Assembly: GCA_003339415.1 (NCBI GenBank)
Contig: PDHQ01000024.1
Span: forward strand, 124,001-188,000
Source of the DNA: Ophiocordyceps camponoti-saundersi (nom. inval.)
Taxonomy: Eukaryota > Ascomycota > Sordariomycetes > Hypocreales > Ophiocordycipitaceae
DNA length: 64,000 nucleotides
Direction: 5' to 3'
Each line of letters begins with the position of its first letter. The first letter of the stretch is position 1. The notes beneath the pieces were generated by a model. It searched no databases. It saw only the letters and a program-made list of their open reading frames with translations, and was not told the DNA's origin. Shown one piece after another: positions 20,665 to 31,298 of this stretch. Made by a program: the position numbers and the translations under genes.

Positions 20665-23600
20665 CTAACCCCTTTTCCGCCGTCTTTCCTCCCGAGCCGC
20701 ATCCTCGTCCGGGCTCTTGGGCGTCATGGCCCGAGGCCCCGTCGGCCTTCGCGTCGGAACCCCCAGCGCCGCGTTCAGATTCCGATTCTCCAGCTTCGGG
20801 CTGCTGCCCGAGTAGTGGCTGTGGTGCGTCGCCGTCATCGTCTCGTACCCACTCCTCGACCCCGGCCGCGGTGTCGGGCTGTTGTGCTCTTTGCCCTTGT
20901 GCGACGACAACGACGATGCCTTGGCCGCCCGCGGCGACGAATGCCAGTACTCGCCCCCCACCTCGGCTGACGAGCCGCTGCCTAGCCGCTGCCCGTCCGC
21001 CGCCAGCCGGTGGAGGCTCGTCGCCGACCCAGCCCATTCCGCCGACCGAGGCGTCAGCGGGTTGCTAAACTCCTGCGCAGACGTCTCCAGCGCCGTCCGG
21101 AACCGCTCCGTCTGCCCCGGCCGCGGCTGCGGGTGTTGAAGGTTGAGCGAGTTGCGATGCGCCTTGTACTTGGGATCGTCGCCCAGCCCCGCCTCTCGCC
21201 CCGCGTCCGAGAGGCCCTCGCTGTCATGTCTGTAGTGGTCGGCTTCGTACGACGCCAGGCTGGAGCCGGACCGCGACCGCGTCTGCAGCTCGTTGCCTCC
21301 CTTCTTCGAGTTGGCGCTGCCGCGGAGCACACGCCCGACGCTCGAGGCCGTCGTCTCCGACCAACGCGATATCTTAGGCAGCCACCCGGATGAGCTGCTC
21401 GACTTGTGCTTTTTGCCCTTGTCCGACCTCGGCGTGTGGTCTGCGCTTGCCGCCTGTTGCCCGTCAGATCGTTGCTGCTGCTGCTGCTGGGGTGGCGTCT
21501 CCGGCGGCAACGAGCCCCCGCGCGGAATGTCGTCGTCGGTCGGGCCAAGTCCGAGCTTCTTCCCCCTGTCCGCAGACGGACTCGCCTGCTCGTACTGGCA
21601 TTCGCCCTCCTTGTCCTCCTCTACCGTCGTAATCCGGTGATCCGAGGGCTTCCGCTCGCCCGACGCGTTGGCCCGCGCCGCCAGCAGTACGTGGCCCGAT
21701 TGGCTTGCGTGGCTGGCTGTCGAATTGCCCTCCGGCTCGTACCCCTTGTCCTGCTCGTATTGACCCTCCGGCTGCAGGTTGTCCAGTGATTGGCCCGTCG
21801 ATACGGGCCGTGCCGTCTGCGTCTTGAGCACGTCCACCTCGCCCAATAGCTGCATCAGCATGTCCTCGATCCGGCTCAGGTCGTTGGTCCCCTTGGCGCT
21901 GAGGCCCTGCAGTGCCCGCCGCCACAGGTTTCTCTTCTTGCTCGCCGAATCCTCGCTTGCGCCCAGCTGAGAGCCGCTCTGCAGAGAGCGCGACGCTGCA
22001 CCGGGATACGGCCGGGGTCCGCTGATGGACTTTTGGATCTTGTCCGTGTTCTCCACGTTGGAGAAGATGACGTCGTCGCCCGTGTCCTGCACCAACTCCT
22101 TCATCTCCCGGAACGAGTTGCGCATCTCCAGCGCCGCGTTCATGAGCAGCGCCACGATCTCCGTGTCTCGCGCACTTCTCTGCGCGTCGCGTACCATGAG
22201 CTACGTTCACAGTTAGCAGCAGTTCGTCTTCGCTTTTGCCAAAGTAGGGGAGGGCTCTCACATGTTGCATCAACGCCACAATGTCCTTGTTCTCGATCCG
22301 TTCGATGCCCGCTCCCGTCGCGGCATCGTAAAAGGGAGTTGCCATGCCTTGGGACATGCCGCTCAGGTGGCGGGTATGCCCACCGGGTCCCACGAAGGGA
22401 TCGTCGCCGCCAAAATCGACGGCCTTGCCTCTTTGCTCGCCGTCGGGCGTCCTGTTGGGTCCGTTGGACATGTAGCCCTCATCGTACTTCTGCCCGAAGC
22501 CGGGACTACCGGCACGGAACGGCGCGCCGAGACCCCGGGCGCCCAGCATGTTGTCGTCCAGGGCGGTGTTGACTATGGGACTGGTGTCTTCGTACGGGTT
22601 AGTGATGAGAGTGTCCCGCTTGCGCTCGTCCGACGTCCTGTGCCACTCGTCCGGGTCCGCGCCGTGCGTGGCGGCCATGCCAACGGCAGCGCCGAGGGCG
22701 GCCGCTCCAGCCGCCTCGGTGATGCCAAGGCTACGTTCCCCTTCGTCGTGTTGGTCGCTCGGCGTCGGCGTCACCCGCCCAGACCAGGGTGTCGCTGCCC
22801 GCCGTTTGCCGTCCAAGCGCTCCTCCACGATCGAGGGGTTGGTATCGATGTCGTCCTGAAAGTATTCGGCCTCTGGCATTGGATCCTTCAGGTCTGGCAG
22901 GCCGCTGGCGCCCATCTTTGCGGGGCCCTGGAGATCGAGCCTGTCCACGCTGTGTGCGGGCGTGCCACGAGGCTGCCAGCCTTGTAGCGTCCGCTCCTTG
23001 AACGACCTGTTTCGAGACACGCCACCTGGCTGCAGCGGAGTCTCGTCGGCATCGTCCTCGACCGTCGCCTGTCTCCTCTCCTGTGCGGCTTTGAGCGCCG
23101 CCGCCGCCGCGTCCACGGCTCCGGCTGTGATTGCTTCCTCGGATGCCGTGGGCGAGTGCCTATACTTGGAACGGGGGACCTTTCGCCCGTGGTCGTCGAC
23201 CTCGTACTCAGAAAAGTCTTCGTGAGACTGCGTTTCCGATAACGAGCCGGTGGAAGCCTGAACGTCTCCCGGCATTCCACGATAACTTCCGACGGAGGTT
23301 TTCTCTTGACCGCCTCGAACCTCACCGTGTTCGTCATAGGATAGGGCTGAGTCTCGGGTACCGTTGTGCTCGTGACCGGATCCGCCAGTAAGTACGGACT
23401 GGTCGAGCATCGAGCCGTCCACCAGAGATGCCACGGCCGATTCCACGCCCACAGGCGGATGGACGAAGTCGGGGCTGGCGCCCAATCCCCGCACTGTCTG
23501 TGTCGAGTGGCCCATACGCGCGTCGTCTTCGGCGTGGTGAGACGAGGCAACATCGAACTCGGCGCTCCTGGCCTTGCTACGAACCGAGTCTTGCGAGTGC

Positions 23601-25738
23601 GCCGACCGCGCAAGACGGCTCATCGCCGGCGACTTCCGGGGAGACGAGGGGTTTTGAGGCGTGTGCAATGGCGGCGCCGCCTCGCTTCCGCCCTCGGTGT
23701 ACCCGGAGACGCTGGGGATGGGACTCAGGCCGCGGATGCCCGCCTGATAGGGAACGTACTTGAGAGGTGGAGGAACGTCTTGCTGAGTGTAGTAGCGGTC
23801 CTCGAAGTCATCCTCGGCGTAGGCACCCGCATCGTGGCCGCCGTAGTCTTCTTCGTAGGTGCCCATCGGGTCCCTGCGGCCGGGCTCGTCGGCGTCGAGA
23901 TCGTTGAGCAAGTCTCGCTTCCCGCGAGGGAGCGCCGTCAGATCGCCATGAGACACGTTGGCATGTCTGGTTCCCAGAGTCTGTTGAAGGTCGACGGGCG
24001 TTCTGTTGCCCGTGGGCGTCAAGGCGGGCGAGGGTGAAGCGGCCACGTGTCGATTCACCGCACCGAGGCCGGAAACGAGCTGCTCGCTTGCCGAGTGAGG
24101 CCTATCGGTAACAGCAGAAAGGATCGAAGTGCGTGTCATGTCGGAAGGATTGACGTCGCTCATGAGTGGCATGGGCGGCGCCGGAGCCAGGTAGTCGTCG
24201 TCGTCGTCGTCGTTGCCGTCATCGTCGAATTCATCGGCGTAGCGATCGCGTCCCAGACTTCTACTCCTTGAGGAATCCGTCCTCCTGCGACGCCTATCAC
24301 GCTGTCTCCGCTCGGGGGAGTCTGACTTGATGTTGTCATCGGCGGCGGCAGAAGCGCTCTTGGCGACTGCGACCTTGAGCAGGTTATTGCTGCGCTTGGA
24401 AGTGACGGCCTCGCCATCGCGGCCCATGTACTCGGCATCAACCGACTCGCGACTGAGGCTGTGCAGCGATGAGTCGTCGTAGTCGCGGCGCGCATCGCGC
24501 TTGCGGCCATCGCTGTGGTGGCGGAGGGCGTCGCGTGAAGACGGCTCGCCCCGCTGGCCGGAGCCACGGCGGCGATCGGTGGGGAAATCATCCCTGGAGG
24601 CGGATGTTCCCGTCGAGGTCAGGGACCCACTGCGGCCCTCTCGCTTGCTCTGCTCTCGTTTCAATGCGCTTAATTCGGGTAGGATCAGTCTGCGAATGGC
24701 GTCCTCGACCGTCTCGAGCAACTTTGGGTTGTTGATGGATGACGATTTAGACGCGCCTGAGCGTGCGGAGCGCGTGTCCAGGGAGCGATGACTGGGTGAT
24801 ATGTTGGATGAGAGTGCGCTGGATTCGGCGGCGGACGCGGTGCAGTCTTGCTGGCCGCGGCTAGATTTACAACGCGGCGAGCGTTGCTGCTGCTGTTGTT
24901 GCTGTTGCTGCTGCTGCTGCTCCGAGGTGTGCTCGCTGACGCTGCTCGTGCGGCTCTTGGTGTGTCGCCTTCGCTCCGATTTTTCTCTCGGCTTGTCCGA
25001 CGTCGACGCCTTGACGCGCTCCTTGCCTCGGGTTTTATTACTGCTGATCTCACCCATGGCGGCTGTGGTTGCGAGAGCGCTTGCGGCCGAGCTTCTCCCT
25101 CGGAGGGGACTGGCGGAGCGCCTCGCATCACCAGTGCCTCCCGAGCCATCGAGGAAACTGTCCGTCGGAATGGCCGAGAACTCGGACGGATTACCCGGCT
25201 GGTAGGATTCGGCTGAAGGAATCAACGGACTGGAGGGCCTGCGGCGACGGCGATTACGGTCAATCTCGATGTCGATTGGGTTTCTCGATACATTGGACTC
25301 TTCGGTGGCGGAAGCGTAAGACGTCATGCTGTTGGCGTCTTCGGCTCTGGACAGCTCAATCTCACGCGAAGAGATGACTTCATCAAGAGGTATCCGGCGT
25401 GTGAGGGACGCCTTGCGGGAGCCCTTTGTCTCGGTAACCTGGATGTGGTCGCCCTTGGTTTTCTTCGAAGGCGTCAGACGTACCCGCACGCTGGGCTTGC
25501 GGTCGGAGCCGGAGCCGGGCTTGCTCCCCTCGAAGTATTCGATTAGGAGCGAGGTCTGAGAGCGATTGGCCCTGTGGCCGCGAGTGCGGATGGTGACGGG
25601 GGTTCCGTCATCGGGCAGCGAATACGACGACTTTTCGTCACCGGGCTTGGAGACCTCTGTCGTCAAGTCGGTCGGCGTCGGGGTCTCGGTCTCTGTCGGG
25701 GCAGGTAGCGGCGGAGCCGACTTAGACTCAGCGCCCAT
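20665..25738 (-). CDS. Large intrinsically disordered fungal protein with poly-Q tracts
   Basis: Two exons, 25738-22262 and 22200-20665, join in phase as ALMQH-LMVRDAQRSARDTEI, giving about 1,670 aa. The N-terminus contains a conserved-looking block (LLIEYFEGSKPGSG…SVRVRLTPSKKTKGDHIQVTETKGSRKAS; SYASATEESNVSRNPIDIEI). A poly-Q tract lies at about 24890-24925 and a second near 21473-21490. A helical segment follows the splice (VRDAQRSARDTEIVALLMNAALEMRNSFREMKELVQDT), with another at RIEDMLMQLLGEVDVLKTQ. Most of the rest is Ser/Arg/Asp-rich and disordered. I recognise the pattern as a Pezizomycotina-specific family often labelled 'involucrin repeat'-like, but can assign no function. The stop at 20665 overlaps a good donor (G|GTTAGT), so the C-terminus may be longer. 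Confidence 0.78.
21473..21490 (-). repeat. CAG/CTG repeat encoding poly-Q
   Basis: Short CTG run on the + strand, coding for consecutive Gln residues within the disordered protein. Confidence 0.8.
24884..24931 (-). repeat. CAG/CAA repeat encoding a poly-Q tract of about 12 residues
   Basis: The + strand reads as repeated ctg/ttg triplets. On the coding strand these are CAG/CAA codons giving uninterrupted glutamines between SEHTSE and RSPRCKS. Confidence 0.85.
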
Positions 25739-26734
25739 GGTGACGATGGCGTAGAAGGATCCTCAGGGGAAAAAAAAAATGAGGCTATTCGGCCGAGGGT
25801 GCGTCGATACTGCTCATTCGGACCAGGAAACGGGTCGAGAAGGAGGAGGAAAAAGAAAAACGGATATGCAAGGGAAATTCGATATGATTTTTTTTTTCGC
25901 CAGAAAAATAACACCCCCGGTGCAGCTGGAGACGGGACACAAACAGACCAAGACTCTTCCCCCGGTTCAGACGTCGAGACGAGACGCAAGCTGGTTTGCT
26001 GCACTGCTGGGAGGCTGGGAGGCGCAATTTCCGATAGAGAAAAGGATGGCTGGCGTTGACAGCCTAGGCGGCAGCTATGAACAAAGGCCACACCGTGCAC
26101 CAAAGCAGTCGCTATGTACGAGGCCTGTCGTGTATGTATATATAGTATGTACGTGCGACGTGCGAGAGATTCGACAGCGGCAGGCCGCAGGTAGTTGAGA
26201 GTCGAATATGAGGTAAGAGCGCAGATGGAAGAAGCGAATTTGTGTGAAGACGGGCTCTCGAGGTTTGCAGAGAAGAAGGTGAGAAGATAGGGAGGGAAGA
26301 AAAATAGAGAGGGTTATCGAACACAGACAGCCAGCCGGGGGGGGGGAGCCGTTTGACGGGGGAGGGGTGAGATTGCCAGTGCTGCTGCTGCTTCTGTTGC
26401 TGCTACTCCTCTTCTCCCTCTCAGACGGGACTGGCTGGGATGGAGGGTGGACGAGTGATGAGTTGGCGCTGCCGACTAGCAGGAGCTGGTCCAATGGAGT
26501 GGCTGGGGTTTGGGCCGGTCGGGTCCCACGGACAAGGAAGAGGAGACGGCCGATGGACCGGGCATCGATTGGGCCGAGAAGGACGAGTGAGAGGCGAGCG
26601 GATGCGGAGGCGCTGGAGGAGGAGGAGGAGCAGGAGGAGGAGCAGGACGAGCAAAGACTACTACCACCTCACCTGCTATGGCGGCGATGGCGAGCAGAGG
26701 TAGGATGGGAAACAAGGCAGGTGACTATCCGTAC

Positions 26735-26772
<38 letters not shown>

Positions 26773-27355
26773 ACCACTGTATTCGTACCTCCTACGATAG
26801 AGGGAGGTCGGGTAGCATCCAGCGCACGGCGTCTCCGTCCACCAGCCCGCCAACGGCTGCAGGCCCAGGGCGAGAGTGATACGAGCGCACTCGTCCTGCC
26901 GTAGCCTCAGCCCGTTTATTAGTACCTCTCCTCATCCGTACTGACGGAAGTATTATTCCGTGATGATTGATGCATGCCGTGTAACGCTCTATTGACCTCG
27001 TACTGTACGTCGAGTCTATATCTCAGCCGGGGACCACAGTACGAAAAGCTTAACCTTGCTTCCCCTCTCCCACCCCAAGATGCGAATTTTCTTTTCTTCC
27101 TCCTTGCCATGACCAGCTTTCCTTCTTATACCCATACTATCCGTACCTCTCTGCCTCTGCCTCTGTCTCTGCCTCTCCTCCTCATTCTCATCGTCCCCTT
27201 TCCCCTCCCACCCCTCCCCTGTCTGGCCTGATCATCCGACCGCTCTCACGACCCAGTATGGCTACCGTGGAAACGGCCGATCATCCCCGGCCCGGTCGGT
27301 AGAGTGCGACGTCGGCACCTGCAAGGGGATACCTACCAGAGGTGGTAGTTACCAT
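25739..27355. other. Intergenic region with microsatellites
   Basis: Contains the promoter of the disordered gene. Repeats include GGA/GCA triplets (26610-26652) and (CT)n at 26735-26772. Two copies of a 17-mer 'actatccgtacctctct' lie at 26724-26740 and 27136-27152. Another ATCCGTA lies at 26934-26940. Open frames here are repeat-driven and unsupported. Confidence 0.5.
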
Positions 27356-27952
27356 TCACCCGCCTCGCGGAGGGGGCCGTGGCCATGATTCTTCTGGCGG
27401 TGACGGCAGCCCTTCCGTCGCTAGAAGAGGTGGAAGAGTAGGCAGAGGAGGAAGAGGCGGTGGCGGCGGCGGCGGCGGCGGCGCTGGTGATAGTGCTGAT
27501 TGTGACGACGAAGGCGACGCCACATAGTCGGGCGGCCGCACCGTTGGCGAAGGGCACTTGGCCTCGTACGGCGGCGGCGCCTCTCCCCGCTCATCGAGTC
27601 CTTCTTCCCTCTCGTCACCGGCTCTGCTGCCGACCCAAACCCCGGATCGACCAGCTGCGTTCTGATTCTGCCTCCGCGCCCCGACGACGCCGGGCCAGCT
27701 CCGAGCCGTCTGTCCTTGGTCGCCTAAACGTCGCCTTCGTCGTCTCCGTCGCCTCTGTCGCCGTGTCCACAGCAAAAAGAAGAGGCATCCGGCGGCAAAG
27801 ACGGCGAGAAGCGGCACCAGAACCCACAGCAGCGGCTGCGGCACTGCCATACCGCCGTCGCCGCCCATGTCACTCCGATGTCTGCCGTGTTTGCCATGGT
27901 GATGGGCGTGGCCCGTCTTGCCGCTCGCCTTGTGGTTTGAGCTTTCTTCCAT
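27356..27952 (-). CDS. Small single-pass membrane protein with two PPxY motifs
   Basis: An intronless frame of about 198 aa; the first in-frame ATG is at 27952. The N-terminus (MEESSNHKASGKTGHAHHHG) is short, polar and His-rich. It is followed by one transmembrane helix at about residues 40-62 (PLLWVLVPLLAVFAAGCLFF) and then a strongly basic stop-transfer segment of about ten Arg, so the long C-terminal tail should be cytosolic. The tail has PPPY and PPDY motifs about 12 residues apart, and later a Pro-rich run (about ten Pro). PPxY motifs bind WW domains of Nedd4/Rsp5 ubiquitin ligases, and membrane-bound PPxY proteins often serve as Rsp5 adaptors. The adaptor role is inference; I recognise no named orthologue. 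Confidence 0.65.
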   Translation of the reverse strand: MEESSNHKASGKTGHAHHHGKHGRHRSDMGGDGGMAVPQPLLWVLVPLLAVFAAGCLFFLLWTRRQRRRRRRRRRLGDQGQTARSWPGVVGARRQNQNAAGRSGVWVGSRAGDEREEGLDERGEAPPPYEAKCPSPTVRPPDYVASPSSSQSALSPAPPPPPPPPPLPPLPTLPPLLATEGLPSPPEESWPRPPPRGG

Positions 27953-28274
27953 GAGTGTCGGATGCCATGCGCAAGCCGAGAGCACGATGTTCTGCTCTCT
28001 CCGCCGACGACAATCAACGAGCGAGAGGGGGAAAAGGTCGAGCACGAAGGCGACGACGACTTGCACTCCATCTGTCGCATTTTACAGCCAGGCGGGGGCT
28101 GGGAAAGGCCCTCTGGTATGCTGTCTGAGGCGAACATCCGCCGCATCATGTTCTTGATTGTTTTACATTTTACACGCTCACCTTGACACTTTTTTCAACG
28201 GCACCAGCATGGCTGGAATGATGACGCAGCTTCACACCGTCACGATCCCCTCCCCCCCTTTTCCTCCCCGTCGC
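27953..28274. other. Short intergenic region between PPxY gene and glycosyltransferase
   Basis: A 322-bp region between two minus-strand genes. It should hold the PPxY gene promoter and the glycosyltransferase 3' end. No other feature is seen. Confidence 0.45.
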
Positions 28275-29914
28275 TCACTTTTCCTTGACTTGGATCCTGT
28301 CCCGGCACTCGGCCAGGATCGCCCGCGCAGCGTTTGCCGCGCCGTTGCCCCGGTCTTGGCAGAGCTTGGCCAGCGCCTTGGCCTTGGCCTTGATATCGGT
28401 CGAGGACTCACCCGACAGCACGTCAACCAGCGCGGTCGCGACCTCGGGCGCCGTCCACCGCGGCTTCGTCGACCCATTGCCTAGCCGGCCAATACCCAGG
28501 AACTCGACTCGCTCAGCGTAGTCATAAGTATCTGTCCACTGTGGGAGGACCACGTGTGGCACGCCGGCTCTGCCGCTGGTCGTCAGCGATTTCCCGATTC
28601 GGTGAGGCTCGATGAAACAATCAACTTACACGACGGCCTCGAAGAAGGAGTTGGCGCCTCCATGGTGCATGGAGCACACGACATGTTCAGATCCGAGGAT
28701 GGAGCTGGGCTCGACTGACAGCCAGTCGACGACGACGCGCACGCGATCGGCTTTGAGCTCCTCGTTCAAAACGTCGTGGATGCCGTCGCCGGGCTCGGAC
28801 ACGCCGTAGTCGCCCTCCCGCTTCAGCTTCCAAAGCACCTGCAAACGAGGAAGGACGTCCATGACGGACTTGATGGCCAGGGCCAGCTCTCGCGCCTGCG
28901 GCTCAGAGATGCGACACTGCGAGCCAAGGTTGACATACAGCGTCGGCCCCCGCGCCAGCCAGGCATGTAGATGCGGGTCTGCGTCCCGGACGAGCGGCGC
29001 GTTGCGGATGATGGGTCCGCAGGGGACCAGGTGCGACGGCACGACGGCGGGGAAGTCGAGCTCGGGGAGGGTGCCGACGAAGGTGATGGGCTTGACAAGG
29101 TGGCCTTGGGTGAAATACAGATCGATGGTGGTGGTGAGGGTGGCGCCCAAAGAGGATGCGAGGTGAGCCGCCGCCTCCCGCCGATAGCGGTCTCGAAAGT
29201 AGAGGACAGCGGCGACGAGCTTGTAGAAGATGTTGAGCGGCATCTGATGCCACCTCACGGGGAAGCGATAGCCTGAGAAGAGGCTGGCGCGGACGACAAA
29301 TCAATTGATCAGCATGGGCAAAGCGCATGGCGAAGCGGTCTTTGAACGTACGCTGGATGTTGCAGCCGCAGGCTCACGGGCTGATGCCAAAGGGCAAAGT
29401 CTTTGATGCTATTCGGACTGAGACAGACGAAGTCGATGGCCAGGTAACGACAGGCGGTCAGCGCAGCCGTCATGAGGCTGTCGATGACGAGGAGGTCGGC
29501 GTCGACGCGCTTGATGATGTCGATGATGGACGAGACGACCTCTACCAGGAGCGGACCGTCATAGGGAACGAGTATGGGCACGGTATCGCGGATAGCCCTC
29601 AGGGAGTTTGCGAAGGTCAGGGGCTCGGAAAACGACAGCGGCACAGAGTTCCGATGGCAGGCCGTGGACCTGTCGGCGATGACCTTTTCCAACCCCTGCA
29701 ACATGGACATGGCCGCGATCCGGTGAAAGTGAAGGGGCCGATGCAGCTTGCTGTTGACGGCGGCGACGGTGTCGGCGAGCCTCGCGAAGGAGGCGAGGTG
29801 AATCTCGGCATCGGGATCGAGTTGCAGGATGGCCTCGCACGTGGTGAGGAAGACGTTTGCCTGACCGAGCTCCGAGTTGGTGATGAGCAGGATCTTGGCG
29901 GGAGGCTTCATCAT
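28275..29914 (-). CDS. UDP-glycosyltransferase, GT1 family
   Basis: Transfers a sugar from a UDP-sugar to a small acceptor; donor and acceptor cannot be read from sequence. Exons 29914-29352, 29283-28630 and 28569-28275 give about 503 aa, typical for GT1. The N-terminal Rossmann fold starts KILLITNSELGQANVFL. The C-terminal donor-binding half has LYVNLGSQCRISE, VDWLSVEPSSILG, then the GT1 signature SMHHGGANSFFEAVVAGVPH followed by VLPQWTDTYDYAERVEFLGIG, in which the HGGxNS and PQWxDxYDxA residues expected for UDP-sugar binding are present. No catalytic break is seen. The gene stands without biosynthetic neighbours. Starts MMKPP; either Met is possible. Confidence 0.9.
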
Positions 29915-31298
29915 GCAGCGCGATCTCTGCCCGGATCGGCGGGGAGAAGATGAAGAAATGGAAGGAGAAAAGGGGGAGGAAGGGGGGGGTGTGTGAAGAA
30001 AGGGAGTTGGAAAGGAAGCTAGAGGAGAGTCCGGTCTATTTAACTAGGTAAGGAGACGGGAGGGGAGATGAAGCCGGCTCCGGACTTGGGGATCGGAGAC
30101 GAGTGACGGTGATGGATGAATGACGCATTGAGGGGGAAAGTTGTGACGATGATTTGATCTGGCGTGACGAGGAGAGGAGGGAGGGGAGAGGATTGGGGAG
30201 AGAGAGGGAGAAGGGGTGTAGGTATGTACATATGTGATGTTGGTGGTGGTGGAGATGGTGGTGGTGGAGATGGTGGTGGTGGAGATGGTGGTGGTGATGG
30301 GCCGGTGATAGCTAGTAGCTAGGAGATAGGTACTAGGTAGGGAGGGAGGGAACCGGCGCTGCGGCTGAAAACTGTCACGGCGCCTTTTGGAAGCAAGAAC
30401 ACCTCGACCGCATTCGGCCACGCTCTCTCTCACACACCACGAAGAACACACACATACGTCCGTACATACCACATACATATATATATTCTCTCCTTGCCCT
30501 TCCGATTCTTACTTCTCAAATCGCCAATGAATGACTAGAAATCACATAACGAAGAAGCCGAATCCCATCACAGATCCGAGAGCGGATAAAAGAATCCATC
30601 CATCACGTCAAAGCCAACCCTTAAAAACAGCACAATCACATCTCAAACATTCCACCCGTGAACAAAGCCATCTAAGACAATCAGATAAAAAAAATCCCAA
30701 GCTGAAAATATGGTATCTTATAAACCTAATCGGTTTCATCCAACTAACCAAATATTCTAAATCAACATATGTTGTATAAACTATGTATAAATAATAACTC
30801 TAACCACACCACTTAACAGGAAAGAAGAGAAAAGACGGGGGAAAAAAACGTCTTCGTCATAGTCTTGATAGAGACATGGGCAAAGAAGACCAAGACTAAA
30901 CTAACTACGGATACTGGATACTACGCATTATGCCTTAGTGATTTTGAAAGAAGGCATATACATATCCGTAGCCGCTGAAACAACAAAGAAGCTATCCCGA
31001 CTTGAGAAAGTGATCAAATACGGATACCCACCTACCTTGGCATCTATCGTCTGTACAAGGCACGAATACGCACAGCCTCGTCTCAAAGCCTGATGCTGTT
31101 TATATATCCGACACGCACACACACACACACAAGTTCTACATCTTCACAACTGGACCCCGTGACAAAAGGAGACAGAGAGACACACAAAAGGGGTCCTGTC
31201 GTACATACATAGATACCTAGGTGCCCATGTTCGTCCCCATTACGCCGTCTGCCAACCACCATTGAATGGCCCCGTCGTCGTACTCGTCCATGCCTGTC
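29915..31298. other. Intergenic region with GGT minisatellite and an AT-rich block
   Basis: Contains G/A-rich promoter sequence of the glycosyltransferase, a GGT/GAT minisatellite (30237-30300), and a markedly AT-rich stretch of about 400 bp (30520-30930). The AT-rich stretch differs from the GC-rich surroundings and carries no gene. ATCCGTA-type heptamers lie at 30906, 30964 and 31019. A CA repeat is at 31114-31130. Confidence 0.55.
30237..30300 (+). repeat. GGT-rich minisatellite, 15-bp unit, about four copies
   Basis: The unit ggtggtggtggagat is repeated with little variation, in non-coding DNA. Confidence 0.9.

Noticed and set aside
30237..30300. Regular spaced repeats resembling a CRISPR array
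   Set aside because: Simple 15-bp minisatellite without unique spacers, in a eukaryotic genome.
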